In this document: positions 25,701-33,948 of the stretch, piece by piece
Layout of the letters: each line of letters opens with the position of its first letter
Numbering within the stretch: position 1 is the first letter of the stretch
NCBI GenBank assembly: GCA_922989275.2
Contig: OV277874.1
Coordinates: forward strand, 21,192,154-21,256,153
Origin: Gari tellinella
Taxonomy: Eukaryota > Mollusca > Bivalvia > Cardiida > Psammobiidae
DNA length: 64,000 bases
Direction: 5' to 3'
Program-made: the position numbers and the translations under genes
The notes under the pieces: model-generated
Databases searched by the model: none
What the model saw: only the letters and a program-made list of their open reading frames with translations
What the model was told of the DNA's origin: nothing

Positions 25701-28700
25701 ACTTAGATTAACATGAACAGTCAGATTTGTCGAAAGGTTGTCCTTTTTCTATGCTTTATTGCGATGTGTTTGCTTTTCAACGGGAAAAAATAATGTCTTT
25801 TCCACTGAAACCTTCCTAATCTCTAGGTAAGAACAACAGGTTAAGATTCCCTTAGTAGTAACTCATGTAAGAACACTTTAGACGATCTAATATGGCATTA
25901 TACAAATGGTCATAGTACAGGGATATATGACGTCATACATAATTCGATCAAACTTGGGAAACCAATATACATGTACAGCGCTCCCTCCCTACAACGGCCC
26001 TCCCAACAATGATTCCCTCCTTACAACGACGCTTGCCGCTCGTCCCCTAAACAGGACAATTTGGTCCAACCTATTCACGGCTGCAATGTCGTCTGCTCAA
26101 AAGTGTCGTCTGCTGTTTTCTCAAAATTATATAACGGACATTTTGACAGAAAAAATCGTAATGACGAGTGAAAAATAGCTTGAATCCAGATCAGACGCCG
26201 TGTTACGCGGCGTCTGCTCTGGATTCAAGCTGTTTGCAAATATAGGCATATTTCCCTCCCTATAACGACTCCCCCGAACAACGCACACACATTTTGTCTC
26301 CCACTGGGTGTCGTTGTAGAGAGGGAGCGCTGTAGTACAATATTTACAATGTTTACATGTTATTAAAAGGGTGAAAACTGAAAACTCACTGTTTTGGTTA
26401 TGTGAGAAAAAGAACCTGATGTTTGTTGTATTTTAAGAATATTCCTAAAGTCGCCAAGAAAATCGTATTATGATCACAAAAAGTTTGCCTAACATTTGTT
26501 AAAAGGCAACAGATTCTCTATTTTTAATCGGGTCAATCATAAATAAGCTTCATTGTAAGAAAAAAGAAATACAATAAAATCTCAGTTATAAGTTATAACG
26601 GCAGAAATAAAGATTTTAAATTTTGAAACACTCCCCTTATCTTTACCCACACTATGTTTTCAGTGACGTGCCTTGTTGGTAATAAGTGTGATCTTGTGGA
26701 CGGCAAACAGGTGAAGACAGAAGATGCCACTGAGTATGCAGAGTCTATAGACTCTTTATTCTTTGAGACCTCAGCCTTGAAAAATACAGGTATACTATAG
26801 ACAGCGCTTTTGAATGCACAACTCCTTAGTGAAAAGAGCGCTATATAAATCGGGTATACTGATAATACATGTAATAATAATAATAATGCCTAGTTTATAG
26901 ACCAGGGCTCCAGATAAGAGAGGGTAAACTGAACAAATCCAACATTTTCTCACTTATTTCAACACCAAAGCCTATGGTGTCACTACTCATTAGAATTGTC
27001 TCGAAGAGACAATTCTAATGAGTAGTGACACCATAGGATTTTATACAGATATAAAGATTTACGTGTTTGCCTTTCTCCCCTTGTCTGGAGCCCTGTATAG
27101 ACTCTTTATTCTTTGAGACCTCAGCCTTGAAAAATACAGGTATAGACAATGCCGAGTCTATATACTCTTTATTCGTTGAGACCTCAGCCTTGAAAAATAC
27201 AGATATAGAAAAAGTCATGTATCATTGCAGCATGAACGTATAGCAGAATTTGAAAGCTCAATTTATTTAAACTTCAAATTGACCATTCCAGTTTGAATTT
27301 AAGTCTAGTCCATTTTTAGCTCATCTCCACCAAGTTAGGGGGAGCTAATGCTCTACACTCGTCGTCGGTGTCTTGGACGTAGATATCGTAACCTGAGCAA
27401 ACGACTACACCTAAGGTCACGAAACTTCATATGCTGTTGCGCCTCAACTAGTAGACAACCATGTATTGCAGTTTGGTGGCCTTGACCCTTGACCTTTAGG
27501 GTCAATGTTAAGATTTTGTGTTCAAGTCTGTTATGAACGAAAATTTGCACCTATGGTCATGAAACTTCTTACACTGATGCCCCTCAAGGAGTAGAACATG
27601 ATGCACTGCAGTTTGGTGACTTTGACCTTGACCTCTAGGGTCCATGTTTATGTTTTGGGTTAAAGTCTGTTCATTTTTTGCATTGAAGTCTGTTCCTTGC
27701 AGGAGGTGAGCATCGTAATTTTTTGATTACCCATTCTGGTTATACTATACAGTGAAACCCCTCTAAACATGTGTGGGGACAACAAAAACATCCGGTTTAG
27801 AGGGGTTTCTGGTTTAGAGGGGTTTTAACCCATAACTTGTTTCAAGTATGGAAGGTTGCTGACCACTTAAAGCAGGTTGAAAGTAAAGCAGAATGCGCCT
27901 TAAGGCGCATTCTGCTTTACATTCAATCTGCTTTAGGCTATCATCTGATAGAATGTAGAAATTATTTCTGATGATACATATTCAGTGTACGAATAAATCA
28001 AGGTCGCAAAAACGCGTATTTATGGTGTAATGGGTTAAAATAAAGAAGGGTTTGAAACGGGACCAACGTTTTTGTCCGGTTTAGAGAGAATTCCGGTATT
28101 TAGAGGTTAAGAGGGGTTTTACTGTATAGGATTGTTTCTACAACATACTATAAATTAACACTTTCAACCCTAGCAATGAGTATAGTTACCATTTACAAAC
28201 AGTAAACCTGTGATGGTTACACTTGTCCTGTGCAAACAGTGTAGACCCTCATCACTGTTTGTCATTTTGAAATATATTGTTAAAAACATCCCTAAATAGT
28301 AAAAAAAGGACTAGACTTATTTTGAAATTGGAGTTGTCTATTAAAAGTTTCAGGGGTAAATGAGTTAACAAACAGTTCAGACTCTATTTTCAAATTGACA
28401 GTGCAGACCCAACTCAGAGGGCTCCTGTAGGTCTTCACCTTTTGTGTATATCTGTACAGGTTCACTGATTGTAAAAGAGTGTATATTGTCGCTAGGGGTT
28501 TGTGGCTTAAATGTTTTTGTCATTTGCAGGTATTGAAGAAGCTTTCTTGGAAGTTGCTAAAAAACTCATAAAACTGTATGAAACCACGCCAACATCAGGT
28601 CTAAGGACACTGGACCCCACAGAGCCTACACAGCCTGAAGATGAGAGAATCCATATAGAACCGCCTTCCAGACATAAGGGACCGCCCCCTGATCAACGTA

Positions 28701-28723
28701 ACCAATCAGATTGTAGTTGTTAG
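16724..28723 (+). CDS. Rab-family small GTPase (gene span, 7 exons)
   Basis: Exons 16724-16766, 21242-21338, 21685-21754, 24188-24281, 25522-25551, 26664-26789 and 28530-28723 join to 654 nt, 217 residues. All splice sites are GT-AG and phases close. The protein is a Rab GTPase, a membrane-bound switch in vesicle traffic. Visible motifs: P-loop GSQGVGKT (12-19), switch I SPTIGASF (35-42, Thr37), WDTAGQERF (59-67), NKCD (118-121), ETSAL (146-150) and C-terminal C215-S-C217 for geranylgeranylation. Overall it resembles the Rab5/21/22/31 group (WDTAGQERF..MAPMYYR, YAES), but I cannot place the subfamily. Oddities: SAL replaces the common SAK, and exon 4's end is repeated 14 times downstream. Its introns are filled with mobile elements. 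Confidence 0.9.
17073..17622. other. GC-richer, promoter-like patch in Rab intron 1
   Basis: Inverted 14-mers tatacggccgaaac (17073-17086) and its complement (17609-17622) bracket a CpG-richer stretch. It has CCGGAAGTG (ETS-like, about 17437), AAAATGGCGG (17459-17468, YY1-like), a second YY1-like site in reverse (about 17210) and a 27-bp hairpin aaaaagctggcc/ggccagcttttt (17582-17608). It could be an alternative promoter, an enhancer or a mobile element; undecided. Confidence 0.35.
17675..19466. mobile_element. Transposon S: 1.79-kb element with 23-bp inverted ends and 7-bp target duplication
   Basis: Ends CACGAATGAAGAACGACC (first 18 of 23 identical bases; right end complementary, 19444-19466). 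Flanked by direct repeats ATGATAC (17668-17674, 19467-19473). A second inverted pair of about 85 bp lies inside (18165-18255 and 19295-19385, containing gaagcgccatttctgaatgtg-type sequence). No transposase ORF. It sits in Rab intron 1. Confidence 0.8.
18300..18470 (-). mobile_element. Possible Penelope-like element end inside S
   Basis: On the minus strand the stretch gaccctgtgaggaatcgaaa then cgtcgg (18405-18426) resembles the 'GAAACGTCG' signature common at the ends of Penelope-like elements. No reverse transcriptase or GIY-YIG domain is visible, so only an end fragment could be present. Confidence 0.3.
19768..19990 (-). pseudogene. LINE 3'-end fragment with (GAA)n tail
   Basis: Minus-strand translation gives FFPSGIRLWNSLPEEVV then ISPSLNVFKTRMG and a stop. 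This is the standard C-terminus of CR1/Jockey-type LINE polymerases. It is followed by a short tail ending in GAAGAAGAAGAAGAAG (19771-19787). It is 5'-truncated to about 200 bp. A longer overlapping minus frame here is an artefact. Confidence 0.75.
20475..20700. mobile_element. Decayed family A MITE
   Basis: A-type internal motifs (gtcatgaatatg, tcttcaaaac) and a core II-like palindrome (20605-20655) with many substitutions. Confidence 0.5.
20781..21206. mobile_element. Family D MITE (TA-flanked, core II) with a family B element inserted in its arm
   Basis: Ends CAGTAAAACC and TTTTACTG beside TA. The right arm of core II is opened at its TTAA by a complete B element (20887-21137). D motifs resume after it (agctgtcacc, taatagagag). 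Confidence 0.8.
20887..21137. mobile_element. Family B MITE nested in the family D core
   Basis: TTAA at both ends, inner ends ctctttcc / caaagag, and a strong core I palindrome (about 20994-21060, arms acagtgaagaccctgatcag). Inserted at the arm TTAA homologous to that used at 22236 and 29581. Confidence 0.8.
21242..21338 (+). CDS. Rab GTPase exon 2
   Basis: Acceptor atttgtttcag; encodes GVGKTSVVIRYVGGMFSKAV then SPTIGASFFTYK (residues 15-47). It completes the P-loop and contains switch I. Donor CT|gtaagt. Confidence 0.9.
21425..21580. mobile_element. Family B half copy
   Basis: Left half of a core I palindrome (gcaaacagtgtagacccaga) without its partner arm, then the B right flank (tggactaaat...ggaattgtccattc) up to ttaa. 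Confidence 0.55.
21685..21754 (+). CDS. Rab GTPase exon 3
   Basis: Acceptor ttattttcag; encodes NVDNYRVKLQVWDTAGQERF then RSM (residues 48-70) with the WDTAGQE G3 motif. Donor ATG|gtaatg, phase 0. Confidence 0.9.
21788..22530. mobile_element. Nested family A/A/B cluster in Rab intron 3
   Basis: An outer A copy starts at TTAA 21788. A second A lies within it (about 21861-22110). The outer core II follows at 22168-22235, and its right arm is opened at TTAA by a B element (22236-22486). The A right end resumes at 22487 (gtggttgtatgtc). Confidence 0.7.
22236..22486. mobile_element. Family B MITE nested in the family A core arm
   Basis: TTAA on both sides. Left flank gaaccctagtcacac, core I palindrome 22315-22380, right flank ggaattgtccatttgagg-like. 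Inserted in ctgctTTAA of core II. Confidence 0.85.
22735..22946. mobile_element. Family D MITE (TA-flanked, core II)
   Basis: Ends CAGTAAAACCTC and GAGGTTTTACTG beside TA. Complete core II palindrome centred on ctcctttaggag (about 22805-22875). Confidence 0.8.
23140..23650. mobile_element. Adjacent family B and family L MITEs sharing TTAA, both with core I
   Basis: B is 23140-23380 (core I around 23217-23283). L begins at the same TTAA (23377) with ctatttcaacactaagtaac and runs to about 23641 with its own core I (23510-23583). Confidence 0.7.
23668..23930. mobile_element. Decayed family A MITE
   Basis: Family A internal motifs and a degraded core II (23800-23875). The ends are degraded. Confidence 0.5.
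23982..24174. mobile_element. Family C MITE 13 bp upstream of Rab exon 4
   Basis: Ends CAGAGCTCCAGATAAG and TATCTGGAGCCCTG, with flanking duplication ATTTCT (23976-23981, 24175-24180). The right-hand duplicate forms part of the exon 4 polypyrimidine tract (atttctgttccag). The insertion lies between the branch-point zone and the acceptor. Confidence 0.85.
24188..24281 (+). CDS. Rab GTPase exon 4
   Basis: Encodes APMYYRKANAAMLVYDITSA then DTFHDIKDWVS (residues 71-101) and the first base of Glu102. Donor GTG|gtaagt at 24282. Only this first donor keeps the frame: reading through to later donors meets TGA at 24302-24304. Residues 82 onward are duplicated in the array that follows. Confidence 0.9.
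24221..25200 (+). repeat. 14 x 70-bp tandem array of the exon 4 end plus its 5' splice site
   Basis: Fourteen head-to-tail 70-bp units, nearly identical. Each holds 61 nt of exon 4 (from ATGTTGGTTTATG) and the first 9 intron bases (gtaagtggc). Unit 1 is the genuine exon end; units 2-14 lie in intron 4. Variants: units 5 and 12 read atgaaatc, units 8 and 12 end gtaagtgtc. The array contains 14 copies of a strong donor. Confidence 0.97.
25220..25290. repeat. CTGT-rich microsatellite
   Basis: Interrupted (CTGT)n tract directly after the 70-bp array. Confidence 0.75.
25522..25551 (+). CDS. Rab GTPase exon 5 (30 nt micro-exon)
   Basis: Acceptor cttgtttcag, donor ATAG|gtaagt. Encodes LKRNVDTPI after the split Glu102, in phase 1 on both sides. 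Short, but needed to close the frame between WVS and VTCLVGNKCDL. Confidence 0.85.
   Translation, partial: SLKEMLILL
25572..25806. mobile_element. Family F MITE (core I)
   Basis: Ends CAGTGGAGAAAACG (after TA) and TTTTCCACTG. Core I palindrome 25638-25698 around gacaccgggtagcc. Confidence 0.8.
25976..26332. mobile_element. Family E MITE (core I)
   Basis: Ends CAGCGCTCCCTCCCTACAA and GAGAGGGAGCGCTG, both beside TA. Core I palindrome 26176-26237 (apex gccgtgttacgcggc). Complete copy. Confidence 0.85.
26664..26789 (+). CDS. Rab GTPase exon 6
   Basis: Acceptor tatgttttcag; encodes TCLVGNKCDLVDGKQVKTED through EYAESIDSLFFETSALKNT (residues 113-153). It carries G4 NKCD and G5 ETSA. Donor ACAG|gtatac. 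Its 3' end is partially duplicated at 27.1 kb. Confidence 0.9.
26903..27095. mobile_element. Family C MITE with TATAGAC duplication
   Basis: Ends CAGGGCTCCAGATAAG and TGTCTGGAGCCCTG; flanking repeats TATAGAC (26896-26902, 27096-27102). Core III palindrome centred near 27005. Confidence 0.85.
27096..27202 (+). repeat. Two partial copies of the Rab exon 6 end
   Basis: 27096-27140 and 27159-27202 repeat the last ~45 nt of exon 6 (tctttattctttgagacc...aaaatacag). The first keeps a GT donor (cag|gtatag); the second has cagatatag and has lost it. They lie in intron 6 immediately right of the C element. Confidence 0.9.
27312..27740. mobile_element. Family I-like repeat fragment
   Basis: Starts agctcatctccaccaagtta. 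Contains a block repeated twice (tgcagtttggtg...ccttgaccttgacctctagg) typical of the long hairpin-ended repeats. No hairpin at the right end. Confidence 0.45.
27750..28124. mobile_element. Family J MITE (TA-flanked) with a nested family A
   Basis: Ends CAGTGAAACCCCTCTAAAC and GAGGGGTTTTACTG beside TA, with repeated ccggtttagaggggtttc motifs. A complete A element is inserted at TTAA 27825-28038 with a good core II. Confidence 0.75.
28160..28375. mobile_element. Family B MITE with a broken core
   Basis: Left flank aaccctagcaatgag, gtgatggttacacttgtcc, then one core I arm (gcaaacagtgtagaccctc) collapsing straight into cactgttt. Right flank ends gagttaa. The palindrome has been deleted. Confidence 0.55.
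28530..28723 (+). CDS. Rab GTPase exon 7 and stop
   Basis: Acceptor catttgcag; encodes IEEAFLEVAKKLIKLYETT (alpha-5 helix) and a proline-rich hypervariable tail ending DCSC, stop TAG 28721-28723. The CXC end predicts double geranylgeranylation and membrane anchoring. Confidence 0.9.
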
Positions 28724-28740
28724 TTAAATTGAATATGTAT

Positions 28741-28960
28741 AGATATTGATATGTAAATATTGAATATTCAAACTATTGATATTTTAATAAGAATATTGAA
28801 TATTCATAAATATTTTCTTATAAATGATATATACTGAATATTCATACATGTTGATATGTAAATGAGAATAATGAATATTTATACATATTGATATGTAAAT
28901 GAGAGTAATGAATATTCATGCATATTGATATGTACTTGCCATGTGATATTCATGTTGTGA
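28741..28960 (+). repeat. AT-rich minisatellite in the Rab 3' UTR
   Basis: Degenerate repeats of about 37 bp built on gaatattcatacat and gatatgtaaatgag, four to six units. It follows the stop codon by 18 bp and is likely transcribed in the 3' UTR. Confidence 0.65.
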
Positions 28961-29003
28961 AACATCTTAGAACAAATTCATTTACTGTCCAGTATGTGAT
29001 GAC

Positions 29004-29420
29004 CCATTACCCCATAAAATAATACACCTTTACCAGGGCTTCAGAAAAGAGGGAGTCAACTACCCGGTATACAAATCCAACATTTTCTCATGTTTATCAA
29101 CACCAAATCCTATGGTGTTACTGAATAGTGACACAATAGGGTTTTATTCACAAAGAAAGATTTTAATTTTTTAAATACTCCTCTTATCTGGAGCCCTGCT
29201 GAATATGCCTTTAATTTATTTGTCTGAAAGAAAATAATTCCATTTTTAAACAGTCTTGAAAATGAACCATAAGAAATATTTTCTATATCCTAGCAGATGG
29301 TAGCTTAAAGCAGGCTGAAAGTAAAGCAGAATTTGATTTAAGGCACATTTTGCTTTTCTTTTAACTGCTTTAAGCGGTCACCTTTTTTCAAAACTATTAT
29401 CAGACTGGGGTAATGGGTTA
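29004..29420. mobile_element. Family A MITE with a nested family C
   Basis: A left end at 29004 (cccattaccccataaa). A C element (29034-29198) has lost half its core palindrome. The A remainder then runs to the aatgggtta near 29420. Confidence 0.7.
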
Positions 29421-29900
29421 ATTTATCCCTTGTCTGAAGAAAAGAATTTCCTATTTAAACAGCCATGAATATGAACTGTAAGAAGTATTTTTTATATCCT
29501 TCCAGATAATAGTTTAAAGCAGGCTAAAAATAAAGCTGAATGTGGTTTAAGGCACATTTTGCTTGACTTTTGACCTGCTTTTAACCCTTTGAACCCTAGT
29601 CCCGCATATAGGTGTGCTTTTCAAACAGTGTACATGTGAATAGTACACTTGTCCTATGCAAACAGTGAAGACCCAGATCAGAGGGCTCCGATAGGAGCCC
29701 TCTGATCAGGGTCTTCACTGTTTGTCATAATGCCAAACATTGATAAAAACAACTCTTAAAAATCAGAAATGGACTAGACTAAAATGGAAACTGGACTTGT
29801 CCATTTATAGTTTCAGGGAGGAAAGAGTTAAAATTAAGTGGTCACCTGGCTTAAAATCTAGAAACAGGTTATAGGGTAATGGGTTAAACAAGAGATAAAT
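29420..29900. mobile_element. Family A MITE with family B inserted in the core arm
   Basis: The A left part and core II (29510-29580) are interrupted at the right-arm TTAA by B (29581-29831). The A right end (aagtggtcacctgg...taatgggtta) resumes after. Confidence 0.75.
29581..29831. mobile_element. Family B MITE nested in the family A core arm
   Basis: TTAA both sides. Core I palindrome 29657-29725 with arms acagtgaagacccagatcag, near perfect. Same target position as the B at 22236. Confidence 0.85.
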
Positions 29901-29932
29901 GGGCTGTTTTACAGAAATTATGAAAATTCTAT

Positions 29933-30418
29933 TTAACCCATTACCTCATTGCCTATTGCTAGTAATAAAGATATCTAACCACTTAAAGCAGGTGGAAAGT
30001 AAAGCAGAATGCACCCTAATGCACATTCTGCTTTACTTTTAGCCTTCTTTAAGCTATTATCTGATAGGTTATAGAAAATATCAATTAGGGTACATGTTCA
30101 TGACTTATAAAGAAGTGCTATTTTCTGTAGAAAAAGAATAATTTAACCCTTTCCCACATAGCATGTCTCTAATATTGAATATAGGTGTCCACTTAAAGCA
30201 GGTTGAAAGTAAAGCAGAATGCGCCTTAAGCGCATTCTGCTTTACTTTCAGCCTGCTTTAAGCTATCATCTGCTAGAATATAGAAAATATTTTGTATGGT
30301 ACATATTTATGACTGTATAAATTGGAACTCTTTTCTTCAGTGAAGGAATAAACTTAATGCGCTAAAAGGCGCTTCTATGGGGGAAAGGGTTAAAGGCGTA
30401 TTTATGCGGAATGGGTAA
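29933..30418. mobile_element. Family A MITE containing a second A
   Basis: The outer A starts at TTAA 29933. The inner A occupies TTAA 30143-30393, inserted in the TTAA of the outer element's aataaTTAAaggc region. Both have intact core II. Confidence 0.75.
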
Positions 30419-30587
30419 ACAGATCACAGAAATGCCTTGAAGGGCTTCTAGCTACACCTCTACAATATCCCCACAAATAAATATTCATTTTTAATTGTAT
30501 TGAATACGTGATGACTTGAAGAATTGAAAGTAAAGGAATATTCTGCTTTACTTTCATTTTGAATAAAGCAATCACATTCTTTGAACC

Positions 30588-30824
30588 ATTACCCAATAGC
30601 CTGTATCTTGTTTTTGAGGATAGTTTGCCACTTAAAGCAGGTTGAAAGTAAAGCAGAATGCGCCTTAAGGCACATTCTGCTTTACTTTCAGTCTGCTTTA
30701 AGCAATTATCTGCTAGAATATAGAAAATATTTCATTTGATCCTTATTTGTGACAGTATGACTTGGAACCATTTTCTTCAGTAGAGGAATTAATTTAAAGG
30801 CATATTTATGGGGTAATTGGTTAC
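30588..30824. mobile_element. Family A MITE
   Basis: Ends accattacccaatagcc and ggggtaattggtta. Core II 30630-30703, good palindrome. Confidence 0.7.
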
Positions 30825-30987
30825 TGTTGAGGACCCCTTATGAGATCGGCCAATGTCTTCCTTATTTTTCCATTATACTGATAGATGAATGACAGATGGT
30901 AAATACCGGTATTTGAACTCTACTGAGGGCAATCGGCAATTCTTGAATATTCTATGTATATGGTGGCAACATTACCCACTGCACCAC

Positions 30988-31242
30988 CAGGGCTGCCATA
31001 AGTTGACATGAAAAATCCTAAGATTTCCAAATTTGCATTTTTCAAATGCGATTTTACGACTCGTACCTTTACCCTATAGCCTATTTCTTGTTTTGTTGAC
31101 ATGCGACTACTTAAAGCAGGCTGTAAGTAAAGCAGAATGCGCCTTCAGGCGCATTCTGCTTTAATTTCAGCTTGCTTTAAGCTACCATATACTGGGGAAA
31201 AATCCGAAGATTTAGGAAAAATCCGGAGAAATGGCAGCCCTG
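30988..31242. mobile_element. Family M MITE with core II
   Basis: CAGGGCTGCCATAAGTTGAC to GGCAGCCCTG. Core II palindrome 31111-31180. Same layout as 12896-13150 in reverse. Confidence 0.75.
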
Positions 31243-31346
31243 CGCCACAGTACTACTACCAAATTGTTAACATTATGCCCTGTGTGTCAAAAGTCAGTGT
31301 TGCCCTTCAGATCATATGTTTTAAATTCATTTCTATAAGAAATTTT

Positions 31347-31780
31347 TAACCCTTTACTTCATATGTACTCATTCATATGCATTTAATTTATTCCTATATT
31401 GAAGAAATCAATTTCAATCACACAGTCATGGATATGTATCATAAGAAATATTTTCTATATTCTAGCAAATGATAGCTTAAAGCAGTCTGTCTTAAATTTA
31501 AGGTGCATTCTGCTTTACTTTCAAACTGTTTTAAGAAGCTAACTCTTCAAACAGAGCTCGAGATAGGAGGGAATAAACTGAACAAATCCAGCATTTTCTC
31601 CATTATGAGAGCACTAAATCCTATGCTGTAACTACTCATTAGAACCGCCTCGAAGAGACGGTTCTGATGGGTAGAACACCATAGAGTTTAATGCAGAAAT
31701 AGAGATTTTAGTTTTTGAAATACTCCCCTATTATTTGGGACTCTGTTCAAAAATAGAAACAGGCTATGGAGTAAAGAGTT
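31347..31780. mobile_element. Family A MITE with a nested family C
   Basis: A is bounded by TTAA near 31347 and 31779. C lies at 31552-31745 with duplication TTCAAA on each side and ends CAGAGCTCGAGATAGG / GGGACTCTG. Confidence 0.7.
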
Positions 31781-31897
31781 AAAAAATGCTCATCAAATTA
31801 TAGGTGCTTTAACTTCAAGTTCACTAAACTGCATATCACTATAGTTCAGGTGTGTGACATTAGGTCTTAATCATCAGATAATGATCCTCTTGTTATA

Positions 31898-32245
31898 TTA
31901 ACTCATTCACCCCTGAAACTCTTAATGGTAAATTTCCAATTAAGTCGAGTCCATATTTGACTATTTAGGGGTGTATTAACAATATAATCATAAAATGGCT
32001 AACAGTGCATACCCTGATCAGAGGGCTCCCTAAGGGCAAATGGATAAAAGACGGGTGACAATTTGTCCTATGCAAACAGTGTTGACCCAGCTCAGAGGGC
32101 TCCTAAAGGAGCCCTCTGATCAGGGTCTACACTGTTCGTCATTTTGAAATGTATTGTTAAAATCAACCCTAAATAGCCAAAAATGGACTAGACTTATTTG
32201 GAAATTGGAACTGTCAATTGAAAGTTTCAGGGATGAATGAGTTAA
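31898..32245. mobile_element. Two fused family B copies
   Basis: A reverse B half (31898-32030) is joined to a forward B with a complete core I (32070-32138). Outer TTAA at 31898 and 32242. Confidence 0.6.
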
Positions 32246-32585
32246 ATCATTGCTTGGTTTTCGAACCCTTTAATTTAAATTTAATAATTTTAGTTTTCTT
32301 AATATATTGTAATTTAATTTTTTATTTTGCCTGATAGTGTATTTTTTTATATTGTAGAAAGTTGAATTCATATTGTATATATACTATTCCTTTTAGTTAC
32401 AACTTTAACAAACTGGAACAAATTTTTATTACACTAAGTCAGATCATGTGTTCTGTTAAGATCGTTTATGGTTACGCTTTGTGATGTCAAAAAAAAAAAT
32501 TGTGATGTCATTTATAATAACTATGTTTGTGATGTCATGAATATTTTTGATAAGTCATCAATAACTTTAATACCATGGCCCTTGG
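32246..32585. other. AT-rich spacer, nothing recognised
   Basis: Very AT-rich, with a short A tract (32489-32498) and repeated ttgtgatgtca motifs (three copies, 32479-32538). No ORF or known element. Confidence 0.4.
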
Positions 32586-32589
32586 TAAA

Positions 32590-32775
32590 ATATACTCAAT
32601 GCATTTGAAAACAGTGTAGGAGCCCTCTGATCAGGGTCTACAATGTTTGCTAAATTAAACCAGTATTAATTAAACTACCCAGAATTGAAAGTAGGCTGGT
32701 TCATGTTGTGCTAACGAAAATGATCCACAAGTGAACCTAACAACCCACAATAGTTACTTAGTGTTGAAAGGGTTA
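32590..32775. mobile_element. Family L MITE with half core I
   Basis: Core I right arm (ggagccctctgatcagggtc) with most of the left arm lost. L flank ends agtgttgaaagggttaa. Confidence 0.6.
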
Positions 32776-32811
32776 ACCAATGTCTACAGAAATTCTCAGA
32801 GGTGATGAATG

Positions 32812-33044
32812 TTCAACCCATTACCCCATAAATACACCTTTTTACGTCTTTATTTTATTCCTCCATTGAAGAAAATAGTTCCAATTTATACAGTTATGAA
32901 ATATGTATCATAAGAAATATTTTCTTTATTCTAGCAGATTGTAGCTTAAAGCAGGCTGAAAGTAAAACAGAATGCGCCTTCAACCTGCTTTAAGTGGTCA
33001 CCTATTTTTCAAAATTAGAATCAGGCTATGGGGTAATGGGTTAA
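32812..33044. mobile_element. Family A MITE with shortened core
   Basis: A-type ends cccattaccccataaa and ggggtaatgggttaa. The core II apex is deleted, leaving gcgccttcaacctgc. Confidence 0.7.
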
Positions 33045-33065
33045 TATTGATAGCATGTCATAACT

Positions 33066-33940
33066 GGGTTCTAGATAAGAGGGAGTAAACTGAACAATTC
33101 CAACATTTTCTCACTTATGTCAGCACTAAATCCTATGATGTTACTACTAATTAGAATCGTCCGTCTCAAAGAGACAGTTTGAATGAGTAGTAAAACCATA
33201 GGGTTTAATGCATAAAAAGAGATTTTTTTTTAGATTATGAAATACAGTGCTTCCTCCCTTCAATGACACCCCCCCCCCTCCTTAAAATGACCCTTGTCGC
33301 AGTTCCCTTAACAGGACCATTATATCCAACTTATTCAAGGTTGCCATGTTGTCTGCTGTTTTCCATAATGCTAAATAATGGACATTTTGACAGAAAAAAA
33401 ACCTTAATGACGAGTGACAAACAACTTGAATCCAGATCAGACGCCGTGCCTGATCTGGACTCAAGCTGTTTGCAAATGTAAGCCAAATTCCCATTCTTTA
33501 ACAATTCCCTCCGAACAACACACATAATAGGATCTGTCATGAGTCGATGTTTAAGACAAGCTGATCTCAAATGAGTCTAGAATTGAAATGTTATTAAGCG
33601 AGCCTTGGCGAGCTTAATAACTTTTCTATTCTAGACGAGTTTGAGATCAACTTGTCTTAAACATCGACGAGTGACAGATTCTTTTTCTCACATTACCAAA
33701 GATTTAAGCTATTTTTAAAGCAATATGCATTTTTTTGGAACCCCGGTGACGTCAAAACGCCGTTATAAATAGTGACATTATAGTGACGTCATCAAAGTGA
33801 TCTTACACATGTTGGAGATAAGGATATTCGTCATCGTTGTTCGCTATAGAAAACAGGGGTAGTTATGTGAGAAAATATTTACCTCCCAATGGATGTTTTT
33901 GTAGAGAGGAAGCTCTGTACTCCCCTTATCTGGAGCCTTC
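33066..33940. mobile_element. Three-level nest: hairpin in family E in family C
   Basis: The C left part (33066-33245) stops at gaaaTA. A complete E (33246-33917) follows, and the C right end resumes at TActccccttatctgg. Inside E a further insert (about 33527-33886) carries a 144-bp palindrome. The TA target inside C matches the C consensus exactly (gaaatactcccc). Confidence 0.75.
33534..33677. repeat. 144-bp near-perfect hairpin
   Basis: Arms from ctgtcatgagtcgatg to its complement gtgacag, with inner arms gttattaagcgagc / gcgagcttaataac around cttg. It differs from cores I-III. Confidence 0.85.
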
Positions 33941-33948
33941 TTGAAGTG

